In this document: one piece after another, positions 43,612 through 53,223 of the stretch
How positions within the stretch are numbered: the stretch's first letter is position 1
How the letters are laid out: each line of letters opens with the position of its first letter
Assembly: GCF_003290025.1 (NCBI RefSeq)
Contig: NZ_QNHG01000003.1
Coordinates: 56,761-120,760, forward strand
Reading direction: 5' to 3'
DNA: 64,000 nt
From: Pseudogemmobacter bohemicus
GTDB lineage: Bacteria; Pseudomonadota; Alphaproteobacteria; Rhodobacterales; Rhodobacteraceae
Translations under genes and position numbers: made by a program
Notes under the pieces: generated by a model
Database searches by the model: none
What the model was told of the DNA's origin: nothing
What the model saw: the letters and a program-made list of their open reading frames with translations, nothing else

Positions 43612-44390
43612 GTGCGGGATCGCCATGGGATCAGAAGGGCATCATCGAACGCTTCCGGGCCGAACATGGTGACAAGCGAGTCGTTCAACTGGAACGCAAG
43701 CACCTGCAAAAGCTGGTCAGCGACAAGGCAGCAACGCCCGCCGCTGCGAACAATATGCTGCGAATGGTGCATCTTCTTATGCGTCACGCTGTCGAACTGG
43801 GCTGGCGCGGTGATGATCCGACTCAAGGCGTCAGGAAGGTGCGCAACAAGACAGAAGGATTCCTGACATGGGAAGAGGATCACATCGCCGCCTTCGAAGA
43901 GCACCACAAACCCGGCACCCGCGCGCATCTTGCGCTAGTGCTTTTGCTCTACACGGGACAGCGGCGCAGTGACGTGGTGCGCATGGGGCGGCAGCATGTC
44001 CGCAAAGGCATTCTGTCGATTACGCAACAGAAGACGGGGCAGGATGTGCATGTTCCGCTTCATGCTGATCTGCGGGCAGTTCTCGACTCGCTGCCCCTTG
44101 ATAACCTGAGTTTCCTAATGACCGCTCAGGGGCGACCTTTTACCCCGCCCGGATTCACCAACTGGTTCCGCGACATGGTGCGCGAAGCTGGCTTGCCGGA
44201 TGGGCTGTCACCGCATGGGCTGCGCAAAGCGACTTGCCGCAGGCTGGCGGAAGCGGGCTGCACCCCGCATCAGATTATGGCAATCTCGGGCCATAAGTCG
44301 CTTGCCGAAGTGACCCGTTACACGGTCGCGGCAGGCCGGAAAGACCTTGCTGCGCAGGCAATGCTTGCACTCGGGAAGAAAGAAGGGTGA
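43612..44390 (+). pseudogene. int: Tyrosine integrase, N-terminal end missing
   Basis: About 260 codons of a phage-type integrase. They include the SAM-like core-binding region (DQKGIIERFRAEHGDKRV, then AAANNMLRMVHLLMRHAVELGW). The catalytic domain has LYTGQRRSDVVRMG (Arg), SPHGLRKATCRRLAEAG (His-x-x-Arg) and VTRYTVAAGRKDLA (Tyr). The arm-binding N-terminal domain of about 60-70 residues is absent and no plausible start is seen. The gene ends 80 bases from the 3' end of tRNA-Ser, the expected place for the island integrase. Confidence 0.78.
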
Positions 44391-44470
44391 CTATCAACTG
44401 TCAAACCTTCTAAGATAGTTTGACAATCCGCCTCGCAAGCGGCTGACAAATAAGAGAAAATTTAAGGTAA

Positions 44471-44560
44471 TGGCGGAGACGAAGGGATTCGAACCCTCGA
44501 GACCCTTCCGGGCCTGCACCCTTAGCAGGGGTGTGCCTTCGACCACTCGGCCACGTCTCC
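44471..44560 (-). tRNA. tRNA-Ser (anticodon GCU)
   Basis: Ninety bases on the minus strand. The acceptor stem is GGAGACG/CGTCTCC, the D-arm is GGCCGAGTGG, and the anticodon loop CTGCTAA is set in CCCC...GGGG-type pairing. A long variable arm is typical of class II tRNAs, the T-arm is GGGTTCGAATCCC, and CCA is encoded. The 3' end faces the integrase gene, so it is the probable attachment site of the island to the left. Confidence 0.95.
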
Positions 44561-44728
44561 GCCGCCCCGTATATTGAGCGAAGTCCAGGGAAACAAGAGC
44601 TTTTTTAACAACCTCGCACACCCTGCCGGGGAGTGAAGTTTTCCCGGATTTTCCCGGAACTTCCCGTGACTGCACGGAAAATCCGTGCAGAGTGTTCGCG
44701 AGTCGTTCAGTTGCGCGCCGGCGCCCGG

Positions 44729-44770
44729 TGATGTGTGACACCTGTTCTTTCAGGAATACCGGAAGACCCC
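44729..44770 (+). repeat. Terminal inverted repeat, left copy
   Basis: It begins TGATGTGTGACACCTG and ends GGAAGACCCC. It is the reverse complement of 47611-47652 with two mismatches. Confidence 0.9.
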
Positions 44771-44846
44771 GGTGATAGCGGACAACGAAGTTTGCAGGGC
44801 GTGACAGCCAAAGTTGCAGCAGGCGAGTTTTGGTTTGCAGCATGTT
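44771..44846 (+). repeat. Subterminal repeat array of the Mu-like element
   Basis: Three related units lie in series just inside the left terminal repeat: AAGTTTGCAGGGCG, AAAGTTGCAGCAGG and TGGTTTGCAGCATG. Such arrays near Mu-type ends serve as transposase binding sites. The first 50 bases recur at 18752-18801. Confidence 0.6.
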
Positions 44847-44847
44847 T

Positions 44848-44874
44848 AAGGGGCCTTCACGGCCCCTTTTATTA
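44848..44874. terminator. Hairpin at the end of the dam remnant
   Basis: AAGGGGCC-TTCAC-GGCCCCTT followed by TT on the plus strand: an 8-base-pair stem. It lies just past (overlapping by a base or two) the stop of the dam fragment, so it could end transcription from that side. The T-run is better for the plus direction. Confidence 0.5.
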
Positions 44875-45515
44875 TCCCCGGATCAGGAGTTCGGCGGCGG
44901 GCTTCGCGTTGCCCCGGCCGGCGATGGAATAGGTGATCTCGACCGCCTCGATCTGCGCCCAGGCGAACATCTCCCGGATCTCGGGCACGTCATTGATCGA
45001 CAGGAGCCAACGACCCGAGGTCGCTCGCAGCGTATCCGCCAAGCGCTGGAAGTCCGCCCGGCTGAATAGCTCTTTGCCATAGTCGCCCTCACTGCCCCAA
45101 TAGGGCGGATCGAGGTAGAAGAAGGTGCCGGCGCCGTCATAGCGGTGGAGGAACTCCCCAAAGTCGAGACATTCGATCACCACGCCGGCAAGGCGGGAAT
45201 GCAGATCCTCGAGCAACGGTTCCAGCGTCGAGAGGTTGAAACGGCCCGGCCTGTCCTTTGCCACGCCGAAGTTCCGGCCTGAAACCTTGCCGCCGAAGGC
45301 AGTGCGCTGAAGATAAAGGAATCGGCCAGCGCGTTCGAGATCGGTCAGGGTGTCGGCTCGCGTGTCCACCAGCCGGTTGAACTCGGCGCGGGTGGTCAGC
45401 TGGAATTTCAGGTGTTCGAGGAATTGCGGGTAGTGCCGCTGAAGGATGCGGAAGAGGTTTGCCACATCGCGGCCGGCGTCGTTGATGACCTCTGCGCGCG
45501 GGCGGGAAGATACCA
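44872..45515 (-). pseudogene. DNA adenine methylase (Dam-like), 3' part
   Basis: The fragment reads AEVINDAGRDVANLFRILQ, then VAKDRPGRFNLS-like text, then FFYLDPPYWGSEGDYG with the catalytic DPPY, ending AELLIRG. It is the D12 class of phage adenine methylases. The N-terminal SAM-binding FxGxG region is gone: upstream of about 45515 the DNA is transposase gene. The 5' end is an internal deletion junction. Confidence 0.8.
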
Positions 45516-46184
45516 GCGCAGCGCGGTGCGGTATTCCAGCCAGTCCTTACCAGAGGCGCGGCAAATATCGCGCGCGTCGCGCCAGGCGGGCCGGAAATCC
45601 GGGCCTTCAAGGCGCATGTAAAGCCCCTTGAGGATATCGCAAAACTCTGCGGCAGAGGCGGATTTCGTGGGTTTGGCGGCGGCGGTGCCATGGCGCGGCG
45701 CGAGATAGGGTAGCCGATCATTACGCCGGACACCCTCGACCCGCTCAAACCAGCCCCAGATGGTGCGGTCACTGACTTTGCGCTGTTTCGCGATCATGGC
45801 GACCGCGAGAAACTTGCCCACTGCCGGGGCCAGATCCTCGACGTCCTGCAAAATACGCAGGCAGGTTTTGGCCTTGGCCTTCACATGCTCGGGGCGCCCC
45901 TCAAACCATGTCCAGGCCTCGTCCCGGTCAGGCCGGGATTTCGGTTCCTCGGGCGCATTGGCGTCCATGATCAGCTTGCGCTGCGCCGAAGAGGGGAACA
46001 GCCGCCAGTGATACTCCCAGCCACCGCCGCGCCCTTCACGCTTGCGCGCATGGGTCGGGTGCCCGCGCCAGCCATAACGCTTCGCCTCTGCCTCGACACC
46101 CTGACGACTATCTGGCAGATCCGGCAGGCCAGCGTCCGCGATCTCCTGAGTGGTCCACCATTCCTTGACCGGCAGATGGGTCAT
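45515..46184 (-). pseudogene. MuA-like transposase, N-terminal part only
   Basis: About 223 codons. VKEWWTTQEIADAGLPDLPDSRQGVEAEAKRYGW is the Mu-type DNA-binding HTH domain at the N-terminus. It is followed by helical regions (KVSDRTIWGWFERVEGV) of the second binding domain. The DDE catalytic domain is missing: after TALRWYL the sequence passes into the dam fragment. The element cannot transpose by itself. The start overlaps the ParB-like gene by 4 bases. Confidence 0.8.
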
Positions 46185-47014
46185 TCCACACCGCCTTCCT
46201 GCCCGATCTCCTCGGATACGAACCGGCGGCGCGCGGCGGCGCCAGCGCGCTTCCAGGCCGCTGAGATGGCCCGGAACTCGGCTTCGCTTTGCTTCATCGG
46301 GTCGATGACGGGCGTTCTGCCCTCTTCGGCTTCCAGCTGCTTGCGGGCCGCTGCGGCGGATTTCGCATTGCCGCCCGAGAGCTTCAGCACCACCATCGAC
46401 CGTTCCTGATCCTCGGAAATCCGGGAAATTTCCGTGAGGTCTTTCAGGGTCACCGGCGCTTTCGCCGCGCGCAGGTGGCGGATTTCATCCCGGCTTAACG
46501 CGGTTCCTGCCGCCACGATCTTCTGGATTTGCCGGACGGTGAGGTTGAATTTCTCGGCGGTCGCGGCAGCAAACGAACCGAGTTCGTTTGCTGAACCCTG
46601 CCGCGCCAGACCGCCGGCAACGCCCGCTCGGGTCTCAGGATGCAGCTTCTCGTAAAGCCGTTTGCGCTCTGCCAGAAAGACCGCAGTATCGAGCGCGTTC
46701 ATCTCGGCCCCGGCGAGGTTGTTATCAACCTCCATCATCCGGGCCCAGTCGTCCGTCACATCCGTCCAGATCTTCGCCTCGACCTCGTCCCAGCCCAGGC
46801 GCCGGGCGGCTTCAAGCCGGTGACCACCCGCGATCAGCACCAGCTTGCCATCCTTCTTCTTGCGGATGTGGATGGCGTCCTTCATCACCCCCGTCTCGTT
46901 GACGGAGGCGATCAGGCTCTCAACGCCGGCTTTCGATACCGGGCGCAGCCGGTCTCCGACGATGATTTCGGATACCTTGGGGCGGCTTTGCTGCATGAGG
47001 GTCGGTTGTGTCAC
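46181..47014 (-). CDS. ParB-like nuclease-domain protein of the Mu-like phage
   Basis: A 277-residue protein, GTG start after GAGGATAAGAC. The ParB/sulfiredoxin fold runs over KVSEIIVGDRLRPVSKAGVESL, then VLIAGGHRLEAARRLGW (GxHR box), then MMEVDNNLAGAEMNALDTAVFLAERK. An HTH-like region and a basic C-terminus follow. It appears complete. Genes of this kind stand just upstream of the transposase gene in Rhodobacteraceae Mu-like phages, as here, and probably act in early regulation or transposition. Confidence 0.8.
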   Translation of the reverse strand: MTQPTLMQQSRPKVSEIIVGDRLRPVSKAGVESLIASVNETGVMKDAIHIRKKKDGKLVLIAGGHRLEAARRLGWDEVEAKIWTDVTDDWARMMEVDNNLAGAEMNALDTAVFLAERKRLYEKLHPETRAGVAGGLARQGSANELGSFAAATAEKFNLTVRQIQKIVAAGTALSRDEIRHLRAAKAPVTLKDLTEISRISEDQERSMVVLKLSGGNAKSAAAARKQLEAEEGRTPVIDPMKQSEAEFRAISAAWKRAGAAARRRFVSEEIGQEGGVE

Positions 47015-47610
47015 GTCTTATCCTCGTAAATCGCGGGCCGATGCGGGCGGATGAGCCAATGCCTTTTTAGGTTGCCTTCCCTGATCTGTCATCTGATGCA
47101 GGCGCTGCCATGGTGGCCCGACCTCGTATTCAGGGTCAGGTAAGAGATACCTGCGCGGAGAGTGGTGACCTCTTGAAGGCCGATTGGACGCAAAAAAACG
47201 CGACACAGCATGGCGGCTGGCTCGGCTGGCTACCAGGGATGTAAGTGGCGGTCCGGATGAAAATCTGTTGCATGTTGGTTCTGGTTCCCGACAACGCCCA
47301 GCGTAATATATTGATTGTTAAATATTTTTATGAAAACGCAATAAGGGATGGCAGCTTGCGGCGGAATTTGCAGGTTCCGCTGCTGTGACCGACCTCCGCC
47401 AGAGCGTCCATGTCCCGAAGGCGCTTTATTTCATGGGCCGTTCTGGCTTATCGCGGGGCTCTCGCGCTGCCGGTCATCAACGGCCCTTCAAGGCCCTTAA
47501 AAGGCGGTTTTCGGCTTCCCGGCTGGACACGTCATTCAGGTTTGTCCAGTCGCAGTCTTCGTGTCGAACCCCCTGTTTATTGTCTTGTCCGGTGTCTTCC
47601 GGATTCAGTT
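47015..47610. other. Left-end control region of the Mu-like element
   Basis: About 600 bases between the ParB-like gene and the right terminal repeat. It has an AT-rich stretch at 47300-47345 that could carry the early promoter. The string TTCAAGGCCCTTAAAAGG lies at about 47492. No reading frame is convincing. Confidence 0.45.
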
Positions 47611-47652
47611 GGGGTCTGCCGGTATCCCTGAAAGAACAGGTGTCACACATCA
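47611..47652 (-). repeat. Terminal inverted repeat, right copy
   Basis: It begins GGGGTCTGCC and ends GTGTCACACATCA. It is the partner of 44729-44770. The end lies 16 bases past the stop of the proline iminopeptidase gene, so the element sits right at the core-genome edge. Confidence 0.9.
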
Positions 47653-47667
47653 ACGGGGCGAAGGCAT

Positions 47668-48633
47668 TCAGCGCAGACGGTCCATCACGCGAACAAGTGC
47701 TTCGGAGATCCCGGGTTCGGACAGCGCATGTCCGGCCAGCGGCACGATATTCACCTGCGCCCTCGGCCAGTTTTCCGCAAGGCTCCAGGCTGATTGCGGC
47801 GGACAGACCATATCATAGCGGCCCTGCACGATCTCGGTGTCGATATGTTCGATCCTCGCACGGTTCTGTTCGATCCAGCCATCGCTCTCCAGAAAGCCGC
47901 CATTGATGAAATAGTGGTTTTCCAGCCGCGCGAAAGCATGGGCGTAATCGGCGGGGCTTTCACCCAGCCAGCCATCGTTGCTGATCGAGGCCAGCGCGTT
48001 TTCCCAGCCCGACCAGATCCGTGCGAAGCGGATTTCGGTGCTGCGGTCCCCGGAAAAGAGCCGCCGGTGATAGGCGGCGATCAGGTCGTTGCGCTCTTCG
48101 AGCGGGATCGGGTCGATGAAACGGCGCCAGAGTTCGGGGAAGAACGCACCTGCGCCACCGCCATAGAACCAGTCCAGCTCGCGCTTTGTCATCAGGAAGA
48201 CGCCGCGCAGCACCAGATGCGAGACGCGGCCGGGATGGGTGATCGCGGTGATCAGCGCCAGCGTCGCCCCCCAGCTGCCGCCAAAGGCGATGTAGCGCTC
48301 GATGCCAAGTGCCTCGCGAATCCGTTCGGCATCGGCCACCAGATCCCAGGTCGTATTGCGGATCACCGAGGCGCGCGGCGTCGACCGCCCGCAACCGCGC
48401 TGATCGAACAGCACCACGCGGTAGCGCGAGGGGTCGAAAAACCGCCGCATCAGCGGGCTGCAGCCGCCGCCGGGGCCACCATGGAAGACAAATACCGGCA
48501 TTCCGTCGGGCTTGCCGCATTGCTCGACATAAACCTGATGGCCGTCGCCCATATCCATCATCCGCTGGTCGAAGGGCTCGACCGGCGGGTAAAGGAAGTC
48601 GGCTGCGCGTTTTTGTCCTGATCTCTGGTCCAT
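47668..48633 (-). CDS. pip: Proline iminopeptidase
   Basis: A 321-residue alpha/beta-hydrolase of the S33 family. [18 protein letters not shown] is the oxyanion HGGPG box, [11 protein letters not shown] follows, and [10 protein letters not shown] holds the nucleophile Ser. The late His is in LAGHALSE. The length is normal. It releases N-terminal proline from peptides in the cytosol. It is the first core gene at the right of the island and is transcribed toward it. Confidence 0.93.
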   Translation of the reverse strand: MDQRSGQKRAADFLYPPVEPFDQRMMDMGDGHQVYVEQCGKPDGMPVFVFHGGPGGGCSPLMRRFFDPSRYRVVLFDQRGCGRSTPRASVIRNTTWDLVADAERIREALGIERYIAFGGSWGATLALITAITHPGRVSHLVLRGVFLMTKRELDWFYGGGAGAFFPELWRRFIDPIPLEERNDLIAAYHRRLFSGDRSTEIRFARIWSGWENALASISNDGWLGESPADYAHAFARLENHYFINGGFLESDGWIEQNRARIEHIDTEIVQGRYDMVCPPQSAWSLAENWPRAQVNIVPLAGHALSEPGISEALVRVMDRLR

Positions 48634-48682
48634 TGCGGTCTATATAACCCGGGTGAAACACAAAGTCGAACGAGGACATGCG

Positions 48683-49423
48683 ATGTCAGCCGCGACCACT
48701 ATCGACCCTGCCGAAGTGGCAAAATTCCAGGCCATGGCCGAGGAATGGTGGGATCCGAAGGGAAAATTCCGCCCGCTGCATCTGATGAATCCCTGCCGGC
48801 TTGATTACATTACCACCCAGATCGCCGGCGAATTCGGCCGAGACCTGACGGTGCCGCGCGCATTTGAGGGGCTCAGGATCCTGGATATCGGCTGCGGCGG
48901 TGGGCTGCTGTCGGAGCCGATGGCACGGCTTGGCGCCGATGTGACGGGCGCCGATGCGGCGGAGCGCAATATCCCGGTGGCGCAGATCCATGCCGGGACC
49001 CAGGGACTCAAGATCGACTATCGCCACACCACCGCCGAGGCGCTGGCCGGGGCGGGCGAGCGCTATGACGTGGTGCTGAATATGGAGGTGGTCGAGCATG
49101 TTTCCGATCCGCTGGCCTATCTGACCGCCTGCCAGCAGCTTCTGAAACCCGGCGGGCTGATGCTTTGCTCGACGATGAACCGCAACGCCAAAAGCTTTGC
49201 CATGGCGATCATCGGTGCCGAATGGATCATGCGCTGGCTGCCGAAGGGCACCCATGACTGGGCGAAATTCATCACTCCGGATGAGCTCTATGATCTGATC
49301 CGGCGGGCCGGTCTTGATCCGGTCGACCGCAAGGGTATGGTTTTCAACCCGGTTTCCTGGCGCTGGAGCCTGTCCTCGCGCGATCTTTCGGTCAATTATG
49401 TTACGGCGAGCGTAAAACGGTGA
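48683..49423 (+). CDS. ubiG: 3-demethylubiquinol/polyprenyl-dihydroxybenzoate O-methyltransferase UbiG
   Basis: A 246-residue class I SAM methyltransferase. [25 protein letters not shown] is the family N-terminus. [26 protein letters not shown] is the SAM motif, and [11 protein letters not shown] follows. It carries out both O-methylations of ubiquinone synthesis at the inner membrane. The start at 48683 is set by GAGGAC upstream. It overlaps the following gene (GTGA). Confidence 0.96.
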   Translation: MSAATTIDPAEVAKFQAMAEEWWDPKGKFRPLHLMNPCRLDYITTQIAGEFGRDLTVPRAFEGLRILDIGCGGGLLSEPMARLGADVTGADAAERNIPVAQIHAGTQGLKIDYRHTTAEALAGAGERYDVVLNMEVVEHVSDPLAYLTACQQLLKPGGLMLCSTMNRNAKSFAMAIIGAEWIMRWLPKGTHDWAKFITPDELYDLIRRAGLDPVDRKGMVFNPVSWRWSLSSRDLSVNYVTASVKR

Positions 49424-50367
49424 GATCTGTGGTTTTTTGGCTGGTCCTGATCCTTGTTACAGTCTGGGCGGCGGCGGCGCTGTGGGTGCAATTCCCAGAG
49501 GCCCGCCCGGTTGCGCTTGCTGTGCTGGGCCTGGCAGTGCTGCTGGTGGCCTGGGCAAGGCTGGGCCCCGGCTGGGGGTGGAGCGGGCTTGCCGTTCTTA
49601 TGCTGGTGCTGTCGGGCTGGTTTTTCAGCCTGCAGCCGCGCCAGGATCGCGACTGGGCGCCGGATGTGGCGCGCATCGTAAAGGGCCGGGTTGATGGCGA
49701 CCTGGTGCATCTGGAAAATATCCGCGCCTTTCGCTGGAAATCGGCCATCGAGGCCGATGAGGCCTGGACCAGCCGCACGGTCGATCTGTCCCGGCTGGAC
49801 GGTGCGGATATGATCACCTCGTCCTGGGGCAATCCGAAGATCGCGCATCTGCTGGTCAGCTTCCGCTTTCAGGGCGAAGAGCCGGTGACCTTCTCGGTCG
49901 AAATTCGTCGCGAGAAAGGCGAGGCATTCTCGGCGCTTGGCGGATTTTTCCGCCAGTTCGAGCTGTCGCTGATCGCCGCAGATGAGGCCGATATCGTCCA
50001 GTGGCGCGCGGTGCCGCGCGAGGAAGAGGTGCATCTTTACCCGCTGAGCCTGACCCGGGATCAGCAGATCGCGGTCTTTCTCAGCTTCCTTCAGCTGGGC
50101 AATGATCTGAACGAACAGCCCGCCTGGTATAATACCGTCACCGCGAATTGCGTCTCGGTGGTGTGGAAACTGGCGAAAGTGCTGTCCCCCGATCTGCCGC
50201 TGGATCTGAGCCTCGTATTGCCGGGGAAATTGCCGGAATTCCTCGACCGGCTGGGCGCCCTGTCCGGCCCCGGCACAATTGCGGAAAAGCGCGCCCGCTC
50301 GCTGATCTCGCCCCGCGCGCGGGAAATGCCGCCAGGGGCCGATTTCTCGGCCTGGATCCGGCAATGA
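49420..50367 (+). CDS. DUF4105 (Lnb N-terminal) membrane protein
   Basis: A 315-residue protein, GTG start overlapping the ubiG stop. Two or three N-terminal membrane segments ([50 protein letters not shown]). The periplasmic DUF4105 domain follows: IENIRAF-like text ([11 protein letters not shown]), then [17 protein letters not shown], then [11 protein letters not shown]. The domain has a conserved Cys and is thought to be peptidase-like. The function is unknown. Confidence 0.85.
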   Translation: MRSVVFWLVLILVTVWAAAALWVQFPEARPVALAVLGLAVLLVAWARLGPGWGWSGLAVLMLVLSGWFFSLQPRQDRDWAPDVARIVKGRVDGDLVHLENIRAFRWKSAIEADEAWTSRTVDLSRLDGADMITSSWGNPKIAHLLVSFRFQGEEPVTFSVEIRREKGEAFSALGGFFRQFELSLIAADEADIVQWRAVPREEEVHLYPLSLTRDQQIAVFLSFLQLGNDLNEQPAWYNTVTANCVSVVWKLAKVLSPDLPLDLSLVLPGKLPEFLDRLGALSGPGTIAEKRARSLISPRAREMPPGADFSAWIRQ

Positions 50368-50398
50368 GCGCGGCGTGCCTGTCGCAAGGGGAGGTCTG

Positions 50399-51256
50399 AT
50401 GCATCCGCTGCGAATGATCTGGCGCTTTATCACAGCAGTCGTCGAGAGGATGACCGACGGGCATTTCGGTCTCGTCGCGGCAGGCGTGGCCTTTTACGCG
50501 ATGTTCGCCGTGTTTCCGGGGCTTGCGGCGGTGGTGGCGATCTGGGGGATCATGGCCGATCCGGTGGTGATCGCCGGCTATCTGCAGGTGGCAGAGCGCT
50601 TTTTGCCGCCCGATGCCAGTCTTCTGATCCATGACCAGGTGATGGGGCTGGTCAATGCGCCGCGCACCACGCTGGGCTGGGCGACGCTTTTGTCGCTGGT
50701 GATCGCGCTTTATTCGGCGCGGAACGGGGTCTCTGCGCTGGTTCAGGGGCTGGATGTGGTGCATCGCACGGTGCCGCGCTCCTGGCTTGGCGGGATGGCG
50801 CGCGACTTCCTGCTGACGCTGTCGCTGATTGCGGCGCTGATTGCGGCGCTGGCGACGGTTGTGATCGTGCCGGTGCTGCTGTCCTGGATGCCACTGGACC
50901 AGGTCGCACCGCGCCTGACGCGGTTTCTGCCCTGGGCGGTGATGTTCCTTCTGGTGCTGACCTGCCTGTCGATCCTCTACCGCTACGGGCCGAATGTCCC
51001 CGTGGGCGAGCGTTCGCGCTGGTTTTCCGGCGGGGTTGTCTTTGCCGCGCTGGCCTGGGCGGGCGTGTCGATGGGCTTCTCGCTCTATCTCGAAAACTTC
51101 AACAGCTATAACCGGATCTATGGCTCGATCGGGGCGGCGGTGATCCTGATGATGTGGCTCTATCTCTCGGTCTGGGCGATCCTCGCCGGTGGTGCGATCA
51201 ATGCCGAGCTGGACCAGAAACGCCGCACCCGTCGGCAGATGGGCCGGATTTGCTGA
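50399..51256 (+). CDS. YihY/virulence factor BrkB family membrane protein
   Basis: A 285-residue inner-membrane protein with about six helices. FGLVAAGVAFYAMFAVFPGLAAVVAIWG, then ALYSARNGVSALVQGLDVVH, then RIYGSIGAAVILMMWLYLSVWAILAGGAINAEL, are hallmarks of the YihY (formerly RNase BN) family. GGGGAGG upstream sets the start at 50399. It follows the DUF4105 gene after 31 bases. Its transport or envelope role is not established. Confidence 0.92.
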   Translation: MHPLRMIWRFITAVVERMTDGHFGLVAAGVAFYAMFAVFPGLAAVVAIWGIMADPVVIAGYLQVAERFLPPDASLLIHDQVMGLVNAPRTTLGWATLLSLVIALYSARNGVSALVQGLDVVHRTVPRSWLGGMARDFLLTLSLIAALIAALATVVIVPVLLSWMPLDQVAPRLTRFLPWAVMFLLVLTCLSILYRYGPNVPVGERSRWFSGGVVFAALAWAGVSMGFSLYLENFNSYNRIYGSIGAAVILMMWLYLSVWAILAGGAINAELDQKRRTRRQMGRIC

Positions 51257-51409
51257 GGCTCTGGCCCGCCTCGCATTGACGCGGGCCAGCAGCAAGGGCC
51301 CCCGGGGTCGCCACGCATTTTCGCCATGCTGAGAACCCTGCACCGCATGCCTTGCACCAGTCGCCTTGCGGCCGGGAACGGGGGCTGAGCGGCGCAAAGG
51401 CTGGGGTCA
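51257..51409. other. Non-coding gap before the broken symporter gene
   Basis: About 150 bases with no supported gene. Confidence 0.4.
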
Positions 51410-51619
51410 TTCATCGAGAACAACCTCTTGCTGCTGGCGGTGCTGACCACTCTGGCCGGGCTTTGGATGCCCGGGATCGGAGCGGGGCTGACGGCGTGGC
51501 TGACGGGCGCGAGAAGCCTTTTGATGCTGGTTGTCAGCCTGGCCTTCGACATGCGCGCTGCGGGCCGCGTGATACGCTGCCCGGGCTGGCAGCTTTGGGC
51601 GATTTGCGGCGTCTATGGG
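51410..51619 (+). pseudogene. Putative bile-acid:sodium symporter family gene, part 1
   Basis: About 70 codons read FIENNLLLLAVLTTLAGLWMPG, then GLTAWLTGARSLLMLVVSLAFDM. They are typical of the first helices of SBF-type permeases. No clear start codon is present and the frame is cut by the insertion sequence at about 51620. Confidence 0.5.
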
Positions 51620-51623
51620 TTTA

Positions 51624-53223
51624 GGCTGTATGGAAACTTACCGCGGATGATATCTGACGCGTTGCTCCGGCCAAGATGAGGCGACCAGCAACAAATCTCG
51701 ACAGGACGTGGTTTGGCGGCCCTTTTCAGGCCTTCACCGCCGCCATCAGCCCTTGGATCCCGATCAGCGCCATCATCCGTTTGATGTTACAGGCAAGGAC
51801 GTTCAGCGCGATCTCGGTCCTCACGTTCCTCAGCCTGCGGGTCAGGAAGTGGGTCGTGCCCATCCAGGCCTTGATGGTGCCGAAGGGATGCGCGACCGTG
51901 CCGCGGCGGATCGTCATCGGCTCAGTTGGTCCGATCAACCTGGCCCGTGCCGCCTCGATCAGATGCTCGTGCGCCCACCGGGTGATCCGGCGCTCCTTGC
52001 CGGTTGTGCAGCGGGCCTTCATGGGGCATCCGCCGCACTCCCCGGTCCAGTAGCGGCGCAGTTCCAGCCCGTCTTCCTCGGTCGTGTAGCGGTAGAGGTC
52101 AGCGCTTCGCCAGCGGGGCAGCGGTAGACATCCGCATCGGCCTCGTAGGCGAAGTCGGGCTTCACATACATACCCTTGATCCTGTTGCCGGACGTCTCCG
52201 GCTTGGGGATCGTTGTGGTGATGCCAGCCTCATGGCAGGTCAGGATCTGCCGTCCGCTGAAGTAGCCCTTGTCGGCCAGCACATGCATCGTGTCACGATG
52301 AAGCGCCTCCTGCGCGGCCAGCGCCATCGGCACCAGAAGATCGCGGTCATGGCCCTGATTGGTGACGTCATGCACGACGATCAGGTGCGTTTCCGCATCG
52401 ACGGCGGTCTGGACGTTGTAGCCGACCATACCGCTGTTGCGGGCGCTCGTGGCCATGGCGCGGGCGTCAGGATCTGTCAGGGAGATCTGACCGTCCGGTG
52501 CATCGGCCAGCGCGCGATCCATAGCTTGCAGATGCTGGATGTGCTGGCGGACGCGGCCGTAGCGCTTGGCCAAATGCGCGACCTTCTCGGCCCGAACCTC
52601 GCCTTCTTCTTGTTGATCGACGCGGACCATCTCGGCGATGTAGCGTTCGACGTCCGCCTCCAGATGGGCGATGCGGCTGGCGACCTTGCCCTTGGTGAAG
52701 TTGCGATCCCGTGCATTCACTGCCCGGAACTTGCTGCCGTCGATGGCAATGCACGCGCCCTTCAGCACACCGATGCGGCGGCACAGCTCCACAAACTGGG
52801 CGCAGGTTCGGCGGATGCCAGCGCCGTTGTCGCGGCGGAAATCGGCGATGGTCTTATGATCGGGCACCAGCCGGCCCGTCAGCCACATCAGTCCGACGTT
52901 GCGGCCCCGCCTCGCGCTCCAGCCTGCGGCTCGACGGGATCCGGTTCAGGTAGCCGTAGATGAACAGCTTGAGCAGAACAGCAGGATGGTAGCCGGGGCG
53001 ACCCGTGCGTGCCGCTGCCGACCGCACGAAGCCGAAGTCAGCCAGATCAAGCTCATCTACGAAGAGATCGACCACCCGGACCAGATGATCCTCATGGATC
53101 CAGTCCTCGAGCCGATCGGGGAAAAGGACTGTCTGCCCGCGCGCTACGCCTTCGATGAAACCTGACATGCCGATCCCCGCAGCCATGCAGAAGTCTACCA
53201 TAGAGCGGAGTTTCCACACACCC
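51624..53223 (-). mobile_element. IS1182-type insertion sequence with decayed transposase
   Basis: About 1.6 kb. The ends share TGTATGGAAACT (left, about 51627) and TGTGTGGAAACT (right, reverse strand, about 53222). It interrupts the symporter-like gene. The transposase is spread over three frames, so this copy is not active on its own. Confidence 0.75.
51726..53171 (-). pseudogene. IS1182-family transposase, two frameshifts
   Basis: The product starts MSGFIEGVARGQTVLFPDRLEDWI, has YGYLNRIPSSRRLEREAG, then after a frameshift LTGRLVPDHKTIADFRRDNG and IAIDGSKFRAVNARDRNFTKG (DDE region). After a second frameshift it ends CTTGKERRITRWAHEHLIEA ... RTEIALNVLACNIKRM. The first shift is one extra G in a GGGG run near 52906. 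The second is two extra bases near 52098. Both are easily reconstructed by reading across. Confidence 0.85.

Larger units (their letters stand above)
44729..47652. mobile_element. Internally deleted Mu-like transposable phage
   Basis: A 2,924-base element bounded by 42-base inverted repeats (44729-44770 and 47611-47652) that match at 40 of 42 positions. The ends read 5'-TG...CA-3', as in Mu. From the right end inward come a ParB-like gene, the 5' part of a MuA-like transposase gene, a deletion junction at about 45515, the 3' part of a dam gene, a hairpin and a repeat array. In related phages the transposase is near one end and dam nearer the other, so tens of kilobases are probably deleted. 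No matching 5-base target duplication is seen. Confidence 0.72.

Noticed and set aside
50138-51397. 419-codon minus-strand open frame rich in Arg, His and Gln
   Set aside because: Antisense to the YihY-type and DUF4105 genes, which have clear motifs and start sites.
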